A DNA stretch of 32,898 bases from Bradyrhizobium sp. (lineage in GTDB: Bacteria > Pseudomonadota > Alphaproteobacteria > Rhizobiales > Xanthobacteraceae), in NCBI GenBank assembly GCA_028290305.1, contig JAQGKC010000181.1, positions 1-32,898 on the forward strand. The letters are read 5' to 3'. This document shows, piece after piece, positions 16,859 through 25,122 of this stretch (positions are counted from its first letter, which is position 1; each line of letters starts with the position of its first letter). The notes beneath the pieces were generated by a model that was given only the letters and a program-made list of their open reading frames with translations, searched no databases and was not told the DNA's origin. The position numbers and the translations under genes were made by a program.

Positions 16859-18251
16859 TTGCAGCAGGCCCTTAATTTCATGGCGGGCCGCGCGCGCGCC
16901 ATCGATCTGAAGCTGCGACTGGCATTGCGCGTCGTGGCGCTCGCGGCGTTGTGCTTCCTCGCTGTCGCGGCCTACGCCCTGTTTGACAGCGATCGCGCCG
17001 CCAGGGCGAAGGTGAGCCGTATCGCCGAAATCGTCGCCAAGGATATTTCACTACAGCAGGCGCAGGCGCACTGGTTCTCCTTGTCCCCCGAGCGAACTCC
17101 GGATTTGCAACGGGCCGCGGGGCCTCTGATGGAACCGGGCCTCTGCATCGCCTATCAGGACAAGGTCGGCGCCTTTCGGCAGGGTATCTGCAGCGGCGCG
17201 CTCGCCGACGAAATTGCCGCGCCCGAAAGTTACGCTGCGCTCTATCGCGCCATCTTCCATCCCGGCGAACCGATCTCGAGGCCGCTGCTCATAGAGGGCG
17301 AGACGCAGGGAGTGGCGGTCGCGACATTCGACCCCGCCATGCAGATCGGCCAGAGCTGGCGCGAGGCCAGCCGCCTGCTTTCCATCATGGCTTTCGCCTT
17401 GGCGGGGCTTTGCCTTGCGGTCTATGCCACGCTGGCGCGCGCTGCGGCCGACGCATATCATCCGTACCGGACTAAAGCAGCTTGCGGCGAACGATCTTTC
17501 CGCGCGACTGCCCAGTTTCGATCTCGCCGAACTTTCAGCCATTTCCGACATCTTCAACGCGCTTGCGCAGAAGCTGGAGGCTGCGCTGGCCGAACGCAAC
17601 GCGCTGACGCGAAAGCTCATAGCCGTGCAGGACGAGGAGCGGCGCCATCTTGCACGCGAGTTGCACGATGAATTCGGTCAGTCGCTTACCGCCATCGCGG
17701 CGCAGGCCGCCGCAGCAGCCCATACAGCGGAGCGCGAATGTCCGCCGCTCTTCGAAGAATGCCGCGGCATCTCGCGCACCACCGCAGGCATGATGGCAAC
17801 CCTGCGCGGAGCGCTCGTGCGCCTGCGTCCGCCCGACATCGAGGAACTCGGCCTCGCCTTGAGCCTCGAAAGCCTCGTTGCGAACTGGAATGGCTTTGAA
17901 AAGGGCCGCACGCGATTCGACATCACCATCATTGGCCAGGTCGACGATTTGCCACCGAGCGTCTGCGCCAGTCTTTATCGCATCGCGCAGGAGGCGATCA
18001 CCAATGCAGCCAAGCATGCTCAGGCTAGGGGAGTGCAACTGCGGCTCGAGGCAGGACAGGCCGACATCATCTTGAGCGTCGAAGACGACGGCAAGGCAAC
18101 CGGCGGCAATCTTGCGCCAAAGGCCGGCATGGGACTTCTCGGCATGCAAGAGCGGGTCGCTTCGCTCGGCGGAACACTGCGTTTCGAGCGACCTGCGGCG
18201 GGCGGTGCCAGGCTTGTCGCGACCATTCCCAATATGGGGCCGGAATCTTGA
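16859..18251 (+). pseudogene. Membrane sensor histidine kinase, split by a 2-base contraction
   Basis: The first frame (from TTG 16859, GGAGG 12 bases upstream, or ATG 16880) encodes two membrane helices around a periplasmic sensor of about 130 residues. It leaves frame at a (GC)4 tract at 17435-17442. The second frame resumes ALRPTHIIRTGL and carries a HAMP-like region, the HisKA_3 box RELHDEFGQS (His codon 17664-17666), the N box EAITNAAKHAQA, and GMGLLGMQERV. Adding one GC unit would restore one continuous protein of about 460 residues of the NarX/UhpB type. The gene is followed by its response regulator with a stop/start overlap. Either inactivated, slippage-switched or a sequencing error; a soluble kinase from a start near 17415 is also possible. 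Confidence 0.8.
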
Positions 18252-18253
18252 GC

Positions 18254-18916
18254 ATGCCCACTACCAGGAGCTTCACGCGCGTGATGCTGGTGGACGATCA
18301 TGCCATCGTGCGCGAGGGCTATCGCTCGCTGTTGCAGAAGCAGGACCACCTTTGCGTCGTCGCCGAGGCGGGCGACGGGGCCGAAGCCTATCGTATCTAC
18401 AAGGAGGTCAAGCCAGATCTCGTCATCATGGACGTATCGATGCCCGGCATTGGCGGGGTAGAGGCGATCCGGCGCATCCGGCAATGGGACGGTGCCGCGC
18501 GCATCCTCGTATTCACCATGCACCAGAGCGCCGCCTATGCCCTCCAGGCCATCAAGGCGGGCGCGCGCGGCTTTGTGACAAAAAGCAACCCGCCGGACGC
18601 GCTGCTGCGCGCGATCGGCGAAGTCATGGCTGGGCGCATCGCGCTCAGCCCCGACATCGACCACGAACTCGCCATGAACCGCCTGGCCGGCGAACCTTCG
18701 GCTGTCGACGCGCTGACCCCGCGGGAATTCGAAATCCTGCGCATGTTGCTGGCCGAGAAATCCGTGGATGACATCGCTGAAACGCTGCATATCAGCGTCA
18801 AAACCGCCGCCAACACCCGCTATCTCATCCGGGCCAAGCTTGGCGTCACCTCCGACATCGAACTCGTACGTCTTGCGCTTCGTCAGCGGATCATCGCGGC
18901 GGATATGGAAAGCTAG
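18254..18916 (+). CDS. NarL/FixJ-type response regulator with LuxR DNA-binding domain
   Basis: The protein is about 220 residues. The receiver domain is at the N-terminus: VMLVDDHAIVREG, phosphoacceptor aspartate in VIMDVSMPG (residue 60), and a lysine in VTKSNPP. The LuxR helix-turn-helix lies at about residues 150-210 (LTPREFEILRML and TAANTRYLIRAKL). It partners the histidine kinase just upstream. A TTG at 18248 overlaps the kinase stop as TTGA and is an alternative start; I chose the ATG two codons later. Targets may include the divergent DUF2380-like genes, by position only. Confidence 0.9.
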   Translation: MPTTRSFTRVMLVDDHAIVREGYRSLLQKQDHLCVVAEAGDGAEAYRIYKEVKPDLVIMDVSMPGIGGVEAIRRIRQWDGAARILVFTMHQSAAYALQAIKAGARGFVTKSNPPDALLRAIGEVMAGRIALSPDIDHELAMNRLAGEPSAVDALTPREFEILRMLLAEKSVDDIAETLHISVKTAANTRYLIRAKLGVTSDIELVRLALRQRIIAADMES

Positions 18917-18967
18917 CCAGGCGACGTCGTCCGACACGCGCTCGTGCTGCCTTATCGGGTGCGCCAA

Positions 18968-20728
18968 TCAGATATCGCCGATGGCCTCTCGCCGCCGTTG
19001 TTCGGATTCTTCCGCATAGCGCCGCATGGCATGGGCTTCGGTGAGAATTCCAATCGGCCGGTGTTCGCCGCCGGTTTCGACCACGACCAGCGATTCGGCT
19101 TCCGCCGCATCGAAAACGGCGATGGCTTCCTGGATATTCATAAAGGGATACAACACGACATCGCGATAATGAAGAATATCAACGAGGCCATGCGCCGCCT
19201 CGATATCCGGCGCGTGCACTTCGGCCACCAGTGCCAGCCCGACGTAGCAGCCCGCGGCGTCGACCGCGACCACTTGGGTCTTCGATCCCAGCGGAAATTT
19301 GCGGCGGAACTCTTCAATCGGCATGTCGGCGTTCACGGTGGTCACGTCCTGCCGCATCAGGCTCCGCACTGTGAGATCGCGGATCCAGCCGACATCCGCG
19401 GCGCTGCGGATGGTCTCGCCGCGCAGGTGCAACCGCCAGGTCGCGAACGAGTAACCGAACAGTTCGCGGGTTATCTGGGTCGAGATGATGACGGCGAGCA
19501 GCACGGCCGTGGTGAGCCAGAGATTGCCGGTCGATTCCAGCGCGATGAACGACATCGTCAGCGGCCCGCCGATCACGGACGCAGACAGCGCGCTCATGCC
19601 GATGATCGCGTAGACGTTCGGGTTGAGCTTGAGACCCGGCCAGATCGTGTCAAAGCCGGCGGCGAACAGGTGACCGCCAAGCGCCCCCAGAAAAAGCGCA
19701 GCGAAAAACAATCCGCCGCGAAATCCGCTGCCCAGCGATATGATGGACGCAATCGCTTTCAGGACGAACATGGTCGCGATGACCGTCAACGGTATCGAGA
19801 CAAATCCGGCGAAATGCAGCGCGCCATGCCCCGACGACATCACTTGCGGTGTCAGCAATGCAAGCAGGCCTACGGCGAGACCGCCAAGTGCCGGGCGCAA
19901 CGGCGGCCAGATTCCGGTCTTCGCCAGCAGCGTCTCGCACAGCGCTACGCCGCGCATAATTCCGATGCCGAACAGCGCGGCCAGAATCCCGAGCAGCGCC
20001 GCAATGGCAAGGTCGTGCCCGAGTACGTCGCCGACCGGACCGACGCCGACGCCAAGTGACAGCACCGTGAACGCATGGGCGACAAAATAGCCCGCGACAG
20101 CGGCGACGCCGACCGGCGTCAGACTGGCCGGCGTATATCCTCCGATCACAAGTTCGAAAGCATAGAAAGCGCCGGCGAGCGGCGCTCCGAACGCGCCCGC
20201 AATCGCGGCCGCAGCACCGCAGCCGACCATGATGCGCTGATCGGCGCGGCGCAGATGAAATCCGCGGCCCAATGAAGCGGCGAGACCGCTGGCAAGCTGG
20301 GTATATCCTGCTTCAAGGCCGACCGAGGCGCCGACGCCACTGGACCAGATTGTCTGCAACGCAACGATCACGCTGCCGCGAAACGACATCCGGCCGCCAT
20401 GCAGGGCATTGGCCTCGATTGGATCGATTTCACGGGCCGGCCGCCATCGCTGCAGCAGCAGGAATGCCACCCCCAGCAGCAGCCCGCCCAGGCTGGGAAC
20501 CAGCAAGGCGCGCCACGGCTCGATTCTGAACTGGCTTGAAAGACGCTCCCCCATTTCAAGGTTGAACAGCAGCACGTGGAGCCCTTCGACCGCGGCACTC
20601 ATCGCGGCCACCACCAATCCGCCGATGGTTCCGATCAGCGCCGCAAGGACGACCAGGCTGGTTTCATGGGCGCGAACGAATGCCCGGAGCCGTTGCGGCG
20701 CCTCAAAATAACGCGATGTGGTGACCAT
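18968..20728 (-). CDS. ClC-family chloride channel/transporter with CBS domains
   Basis: This 586-residue membrane protein has the many hydrophobic segments of a ClC half. Family signature regions are altered from E. coli ClcA: the first filter region reads SSGVGASVGLEAG, keeping the gating-type glutamate (139), and the GxFxP region reads GSGFRGGLFF, without the proline. GAFGAPLAGAFYAFE is well kept. After the membrane part, two CBS domains (about 455-515 and 525-580) would bind adenine nucleotides and regulate transport. Whether it is a channel or a proton-coupled exchanger cannot be told. It is convergent with the response regulator. Confidence 0.9.
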   Translation of the reverse strand: MVTTSRYFEAPQRLRAFVRAHETSLVVLAALIGTIGGLVVAAMSAAVEGLHVLLFNLEMGERLSSQFRIEPWRALLVPSLGGLLLGVAFLLLQRWRPAREIDPIEANALHGGRMSFRGSVIVALQTIWSSGVGASVGLEAGYTQLASGLAASLGRGFHLRRADQRIMVGCGAAAAIAGAFGAPLAGAFYAFELVIGGYTPASLTPVGVAAVAGYFVAHAFTVLSLGVGVGPVGDVLGHDLAIAALLGILAALFGIGIMRGVALCETLLAKTGIWPPLRPALGGLAVGLLALLTPQVMSSGHGALHFAGFVSIPLTVIATMFVLKAIASIISLGSGFRGGLFFAALFLGALGGHLFAAGFDTIWPGLKLNPNVYAIIGMSALSASVIGGPLTMSFIALESTGNLWLTTAVLLAVIISTQITRELFGYSFATWRLHLRGETIRSAADVGWIRDLTVRSLMRQDVTTVNADMPIEEFRRKFPLGSKTQVVAVDAAGCYVGLALVAEVHAPDIEAAHGLVDILHYRDVVLYPFMNIQEAIAVFDAAEAESLVVVETGGEHRPIGILTEAHAMRRYAEESEQRRREAIGDI

Positions 20729-20921
20729 TTTGCCGGGTCCGTAGGCGGCCGAAAGGCGCCGTCCGCGCCGGTTTAGCGGTCTTCACGCCGATCATGCAAT
20801 CCGGACGCAAACGGGTACCGCGGCGGATAAGGCCGCCAACGCTCTTCACAATCCCGTCACGCTGCCTGTAGTATGTCAACTCATGCTGCTTCGCAGCTAA
20901 AACGGGGGCCAGGAGCGTTAC

Positions 20922-21479
20922 TTGAACGCACATGTCTCACAAGGTGGTTGGCCGGTACTGGTACTGAACGCGGACTTCCGGCCGCTCAGTTACTATCCGC
21001 TGTCTCTTTGGTCGTGGCAGGACGCGATCAAGGCGGTGTTCCTCGACCGCGTCAATATCGTTGAGCACTACGACCGCGCGGTGCGCAGCCCCTCGTTCGA
21101 GATTCAGCTGCCAAGCGTGGTGTCGCTGAAATCCTTCGTCAAGCCGACCACGCATCCCGCCTTCACCCGGTTCAACGTGTTCCTGCGCGACCGCTTCGTC
21201 TGCCAGTATTGCTCGGCCGACGACGATCTCACCTTCGATCACATCATCCCGCGCAGCAAGGGCGGCCAGACTACATGGGAAAACGTGGTCGCCGCGTGTT
21301 CGCCGTGCAATCTGCGCAAGGGAAACCTGACGTCGCAGCAGGCGCGGATGTTTCCGAGGCAGCCCCCGTTCGCGCCGACAGTGCATCAGCTGCATCGGAA
21401 CGGCCGGCTGTTCCCGCCGAACTACCTGCACGACAGCTGGCTCGATTATTTGTATTGGGACACCGAACTCGATCCGTAA
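20922..21479 (+). CDS. HNH endonuclease
   Basis: This 185-residue protein has the HNH core at about residues 94-135: zinc-type cysteines CQYC (94, 97) and CSPC (126, 129), the DHIIPRSKGG box with Asp106 and His107, and WENVVAAC with Asn121. The N-terminal NADFRPLSYYPLSLW is typical of the small stand-alone HNH proteins common in Alphaproteobacteria and Cyanobacteria. Their role (DNA repair, defence or housekeeping) is not settled. The start is TTG at 20922 with AGGAG about 7 bases upstream. No restriction or phage genes are nearby. Confidence 0.9.
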   Translation: MNAHVSQGGWPVLVLNADFRPLSYYPLSLWSWQDAIKAVFLDRVNIVEHYDRAVRSPSFEIQLPSVVSLKSFVKPTTHPAFTRFNVFLRDRFVCQYCSADDDLTFDHIIPRSKGGQTTWENVVAACSPCNLRKGNLTSQQARMFPRQPPFAPTVHQLHRNGRLFPPNYLHDSWLDYLYWDTELDP

Positions 21480-21653
21480 CGCCAGTTGCCGTCGCTGTTC
21501 GCGCTTGCGGGAATCTCGCACACGAGCGATTTGCTTGCAAACAGCTACTGACTGGACACGTGGGCGACGATGCGTGCCGTCTTCCTGCCGGGTCTCGCTG
21601 TTGGGTTTTTTTAGGGCTCCACAGTTGGGGCGACAGGCCCTGCACCTGCTTTC

Positions 21654-21767
21654 ATGGACCAGGGATCCAACTGGACCCAGGTGATCCGAGACGATTTTTA
21701 CAGCAGGGATCAGGGATGATTCCGCTGGCTTGGCTGCAAAACAACGGGTTATGGACCAGCAATCCAA
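21654..21767. repeat. Three copies of a 17-base motif
   Basis: ATGGACCAGGGATCCAA (21654-21670) recurs as ATGGACCAGCAATCCAA (21751-21767, 15 of 17 identical). A diverged tandem copy, CTGGACCCAGGTGATCC, follows the first directly (21671-21687). Confidence 0.6.
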
Positions 21768-21823
21768 GTCGGGCCGTTGAAATCCGGATTGCGAACGCCG
21801 AAATAGAGCAGGTACCCAGCGGG

Positions 21824-21852
21824 CGAGCGCGCTCGGCATGCGGAACGCATGC
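21824..21852. repeat. Adjacent palindromes upstream of the HtrA-like gene
   Basis: CGAGCGCGCTCG (21824-21835) is a perfect palindrome. It is followed directly by GCATGCG-GAA-CGCATGC (21836-21852), a perfect 7-base stem with a 3-base loop. No T-run follows on either strand. Confidence 0.6.
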
Positions 21853-21883
21853 TCGCAGACGTGCGTATACAAACATTGGTGGT

Positions 21884-21957
21884 ATATTACGCGGTGGCTG
21901 GCACTTGGACGGCTGGACGCACCGGCAATCGAAAGAGCCGCCTGGCCGGCGTAATAT
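21884..21957. promoter_or_regulatory. 9-base inverted repeat spaced by 56 bases
   Basis: ATATTACGC (21884-21892) pairs exactly with GCGTAATAT (21949-21957). The arm centres are 65 bases apart, about six helical turns. The right arm ends 26 bases before the HtrA-like start codon. This geometry would suit a looping operator pair, but no regulator gene is adjacent. Confidence 0.4.
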
Positions 21958-21983
21958 TTCGCTGACTGAACAGGAGAGCCTGC

Positions 21984-22955
21984 ATGCCCTCTTTAACCGA
22001 ATGGAAAGTGCCGCCGGCGAACCAGCCCCGTGCGAGCGACTATAGCTTTGACCTCGATCGCGCGCTGTCTTCGGTGGTCGGCCTGCATTCGATTATCCCT
22101 GGCGACGCCTTTAGCGCGGACAATCTGGGCACCGAGCGCGCCGGCAATGGCGTGCTGATCGACGACGGACTGGTGCTGACCATTGGCTATCTGATCACCG
22201 AGGCCGAAGCGGTCTGGCTGCATCTGGGTGACGGCCGCGTGGTGCAAGGCCATGCGCTCGGCTTCGATTCCGAAACCGGCTTCGGCCTGGTGCAGGCGCT
22301 TGGCCACATCGATCTCGATCCCTTGCCGTTGGGTTCTTCGGCCGCGGCCCAAATCGGCGACCGCGTGGTGCTGGGTGGCGCGGGCGGGCGTACCCGGTCG
22401 GTCGCCAGCCAGATCGCCGCCAAGCAGGAGTTCGCCGGCTACTGGGAATATCTGCTGGATGAGGCGATCTTCACCCTTCCCGCACACCCAAATTGGGGCG
22501 GCACCGGGCTCATCTCGAATCGCGGCGAGTTGATCGGCATCGGCTCGCTCCAACTCGAGCGCGAACGCGACGGCAAGGGCGAGCATGTCAACATGATCGT
22601 GCCGATCGATCTGCTCAAGCCAGTGCTCGACGATCTGCGCAAGTTCGGCCGCGTCAACAAGCCGGGCCGGCCCTGGCTCGGAATGTACTCGACCGAGATC
22701 GAGGATAAAGTCGTGGTGGTCGGCATCTCCGCGAAGGGGCCCGCGGCGCGTGCCGAACTCAAGGCCGGCGATGTCATTCTGGCGGTGAAGGGCGAAAAGA
22801 TCTCAAGCCAAACCCAGTTCTATCGAAAACTCTGGTCGCTCGGACCTGCAGGCATCGACGTGCCGCTGACCGTCTACCATGAAGGCGTCACCTTCGACGT
22901 GGTACTGGCCTCAACCGACCGGACCAAACTGCTCAAAGCGCCGCGGCTGCATTAA
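21984..22955 (+). CDS. HtrA-like protein without catalytic triad, PDZ domain at C-terminus
   Basis: This 323-residue protein aligns by pattern with S1C (DegP/HtrA) proteases: a trypsin-like region about residues 30-215 and a PDZ domain about 230-315 (KGPAARAELKAGDVILAVKG). All three catalytic positions are changed. The histidine motif TNAHVV reads TIGYLI (Tyr69), the aspartate region reads DSETGFGLV (Gly99), and GNSGGPL reads PNWGGTGL (Trp171). There is no signal peptide, so it is probably cytoplasmic, unlike periplasmic DegP. It likely binds rather than cuts proteins. AGGAG precedes the ATG. The hydrolase gene follows 21 bases later, so the two form an operon. Confidence 0.85.
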   Translation: MPSLTEWKVPPANQPRASDYSFDLDRALSSVVGLHSIIPGDAFSADNLGTERAGNGVLIDDGLVLTIGYLITEAEAVWLHLGDGRVVQGHALGFDSETGFGLVQALGHIDLDPLPLGSSAAAQIGDRVVLGGAGGRTRSVASQIAAKQEFAGYWEYLLDEAIFTLPAHPNWGGTGLISNRGELIGIGSLQLERERDGKGEHVNMIVPIDLLKPVLDDLRKFGRVNKPGRPWLGMYSTEIEDKVVVVGISAKGPAARAELKAGDVILAVKGEKISSQTQFYRKLWSLGPAGIDVPLTVYHEGVTFDVVLASTDRTKLLKAPRLH

Positions 22956-22976
22956 ACGCAGGGGAGTTGCGATGCG

Positions 22977-24050
22977 ATGAGCGAGGCCGTGGTGGACGAC
23001 ATCGTGGCCGTGCTGCCGCCGTTGCTGCAATCGCTCGACGCGCTCGGTTTCATCGCCCGCCACCTGAACCCGCCGGATTTCGATTCTGTCATGGAGTCCG
23101 TCGGCACGCCGGATCAGGCGTTGCGGCAGGTTCGTTCGCGGCTGGCGGATTGGCCGGAAGAATTCGCAGGCGCACGGACCTCGCTTGAGACGGCGAGCGA
23201 CGCAGCCCTGGCGGCGTTCGAGGGGTTGCGCGCGGTACAGCACGGCAACGGTGACCTGATGGCGGTGTTTCGCGCGCTGCGCCACGCCCCGCGTGCGCAG
23301 GAGGCGCTGTATCCGCTCGCCGCAAATATACCGCCGGTGAATCAATTCTTCACCGATCCCGCTTTGCGCGAAGACGCCAATCTCCTGGCGCGCCTCGCAG
23401 AGCCGGCAAAAGAAAACACCGGGATCATCCACGACCATAACGAACCCGGCAGCCGCGGCGGCTTCTCGCTCTACGTGCCGGAATATTACACGCCTGATCG
23501 CGCATGGCCGCTGGTGATGGCGCTGCATGGCGGCAGCGGCAATGGCCGCGGCTTCCTGTGGAGCTGGCTGCGCGACGCGCGCAGCCATGGCGCGATCCTG
23601 GTCGCGCCCACAGCGACCGGATCCACCTGGGCGCTGATGGGCGAGGATACCGACACCCCAAACCTCGCCCGCATTCTCGAGTTCGTGCGGATGCGCTGGA
23701 ACGTCGACCCGAACCGGCTGCTGCTGACCGGCATGAGCGACGGCGGAACGTTTTGCTATGTCACCGGGCTCGAGAGCGCTTCGCCCTTCACCCACCTTGC
23801 CCCGGTCGCCTCAACCTTCCATCCGCTGATGGCGGAGATGGCCGATGCGGAAAGATTGCGGGGCTTGCCCATCTATCTCGTGCACGGCCGGCTCGACTGG
23901 ATGTTCCCGGTGCAGGTGGCGCGGCAGACGCAACAGGCGTTGTCGGCGGCGGGCGCCAATGTCATCTACCGGGAGCTTGACGACCTCAGCCATTGCTATC
24001 CGCGCGAGATGAACGCGCCGATCCTGAACTGGCTGCGCGGTGAACGATGA
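22977..24050 (+). CDS. Alpha/beta hydrolase, phospholipase/carboxylesterase type
   Basis: This 357-residue protein has an N-terminal helical region (about 1-150, unrecognised) and an alpha/beta hydrolase domain. The oxyanion region is LHGGSGNG (183-190), the nucleophile Ser254 lies in GMSDGG, the acid is Asp307 (GRLDWMF) and the base His339 (DLSHCYP). The catalytic triad is complete. There is no signal peptide. The fold is close to the PHB-depolymerase/carboxylesterase group; the substrate is unknown. AGGGGAG lies about 10 bases before the ATG at 22977. It is the second gene of the operon with the dead HtrA-like protein, so the partner may recruit its substrate. Confidence 0.87.
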   Translation: MSEAVVDDIVAVLPPLLQSLDALGFIARHLNPPDFDSVMESVGTPDQALRQVRSRLADWPEEFAGARTSLETASDAALAAFEGLRAVQHGNGDLMAVFRALRHAPRAQEALYPLAANIPPVNQFFTDPALREDANLLARLAEPAKENTGIIHDHNEPGSRGGFSLYVPEYYTPDRAWPLVMALHGGSGNGRGFLWSWLRDARSHGAILVAPTATGSTWALMGEDTDTPNLARILEFVRMRWNVDPNRLLLTGMSDGGTFCYVTGLESASPFTHLAPVASTFHPLMAEMADAERLRGLPIYLVHGRLDWMFPVQVARQTQQALSAAGANVIYRELDDLSHCYPREMNAPILNWLRGER

Positions 24051-24102
24051 TTGATCATCATAGCTAGAGTGCGTTCGCGCGCTCCGCACTGGGCTTCAAG
24101 CA

Positions 24103-24132
24103 AACCAGCGGCACGCATGCGTGCCGCTGGTT
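24103..24132. terminator. 30-base perfect palindrome between convergent genes
   Basis: Fifteen-base arms meet without a spacer around GCATGC, so in RNA the loop is about four bases. It lies 52 bases after the hydrolase stop and 6 bases from the short-chain dehydrogenase stop. The minus-strand side is followed by TTTGCTTG, a weak T-run. It probably works as a terminator for both converging transcripts. Confidence 0.7.
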
Positions 24133-24138
24133 CAGGGT

Positions 24139-25038
24139 TCAGCTGTTGATCCTCGGCTTGAGAAGATCGGAAAACCCGACACGGTGCAGCATTTCCTTAC
24201 GCACGCGGTCGATGACCGCGAACGCCACATCGGCGCCGTCTTCCGTCGGATCGACATGGACCCGGAACGGCCGCATTCCGAATGGCGTATCGACAATCTT
24301 AACGATCGCATCAGCCACCGACGATGCATCCGCCTCTGGCGGCACGATTGCGGCAAACGCTTTCTGGATCTCGTCACCAAAGCCGGCGTAGGGACCCGCT
24401 TCATACTCCGCCACCCGCGCCTTATCGGCCGGCGCGCCCGAGTGAGCGAAATGATTTGTGCCAGCGGTAAATGCACCCGGCACGATGATGGAGGTTTCAA
24501 TGCCCCATCGGGTGAGTTCACGCGCATAGACAACGGCCATCGCATCCATGCCCGCTTTGGCAGCGAAGTATGGCGCGAGGTACGGAGGCGTGCCGCCTGC
24601 CGAGCTGCTGCTGGAAACCCACACCAGCAATCCCTTGCCTTGCTTGCGTAGCTGCGGCAGCGCGGCCCGGTTGACGCGCTGCGTGCTGAGCACGTTGACA
24701 TCGTAGAGTTCGGCGAGCTGTTCGGGTGTGAACGCTTCCGCCGGGCCGAACACCATGTGACCGGCGTTGTGGATCACGACATCGAGATGCCCCTCCTCGG
24801 CGACAATGCCCGCGATGGCCATATCGGCCGATTCCTGAGAACCAACATCGAGTTCGATGGCGCGCAGATCGACTTGATTGTCCTTGGCATATTTTTGGAC
24901 GTCGGCGACCTGTGCCGCATTGCGGCCTGTGGTGCCGCGCATCGACGCATAAACGGTATGGCCTGCTTTGGCCAAGGCGTTGGCGGACAGGCGGCCGAAG
25001 CCGCTGGAAGCGCCGGTGATGACGATAACCTGTTTCAT
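24139..25038 (-). CDS. Short-chain dehydrogenase/reductase
   Basis: This 299-residue protein begins with the Rossmann motif TGASSGFG (8-15). It has NAG at 91-93, the catalytic Ser near 143 and the YxxxK motif with Tyr157 and Lys161. A C-terminal extension beyond the usual 250 residues (from about 225) resembles SDRs acting on larger or lipid substrates. Cofactor preference is not clear; an Arg at 34 hints at NADPH. The second SDR gene lies upstream on the same strand 84 bases away, so the two may be co-transcribed from the operator near 25940. Confidence 0.9.
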   Translation of the reverse strand: MKQVIVITGASSGFGRLSANALAKAGHTVYASMRGTTGRNAAQVADVQKYAKDNQVDLRAIELDVGSQESADMAIAGIVAEEGHLDVVIHNAGHMVFGPAEAFTPEQLAELYDVNVLSTQRVNRAALPQLRKQGKGLLVWVSSSSSAGGTPPYLAPYFAAKAGMDAMAVVYARELTRWGIETSIIVPGAFTAGTNHFAHSGAPADKARVAEYEAGPYAGFGDEIQKAFAAIVPPEADASSVADAIVKIVDTPFGMRPFRVHVDPTEDGADVAFAVIDRVRKEMLHRVGFSDLLKPRINS

Positions 25039-25122
25039 GACACGTATCCTTTGATCGAAGTTTCGGATTGATGGTTGAATGGGGATGGAGCAGCCCGGCG
25101 GCGCAGGCTTCGCCGTTTGAAT

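Larger units (their letters stand above)
21480..21983. other. 504-base gene-free region rich in short repeats
   Basis: No convincing gene is present. The long minus-strand frame over it runs antisense through the HNH gene and looks spurious. The stretch holds three copies of a 17-base repeat (21654-21767), a 12-base palindrome followed by a 7-base hairpin (21824-21852), and a perfect 9-base inverted repeat spaced by 56 bases (21884-21957). It ends with the AGGAG ribosome site (21971-21975) of the HtrA-like gene. It may hold a promoter region, a small RNA or a decayed repeat element. Confidence 0.5.

Noticed and set aside
18112..18771. 219-codon frame over the kinase end and response regulator
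   Set aside because: Out of frame with both real genes and full of Arg/His runs.
18944..20059. 371-codon open frame on the plus strand opposite the ClC gene
   Set aside because: The opposite frame is an unmistakable ClC protein with CBS domains.
20922..21479. HNH gene as part of a restriction or phage island
   Set aside because: The flanking genes are ordinary chromosomal genes, and no methylase, integrase or attachment repeat is seen.
21601..21620. T-run at 21605-21611 as a terminator of the HNH gene
   Set aside because: No GC-rich hairpin precedes it on either strand.
20937..21872. 311-codon open frame on the minus strand over the HNH gene and the following gap
   Set aside because: It covers the real HNH gene, and the part in the gap has no recognisable domain or ribosome site.
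21984..22955. Active DegP/HtrA protease
   Set aside because: His, Asp and Ser positions of the triad are all replaced and there is no signal peptide.
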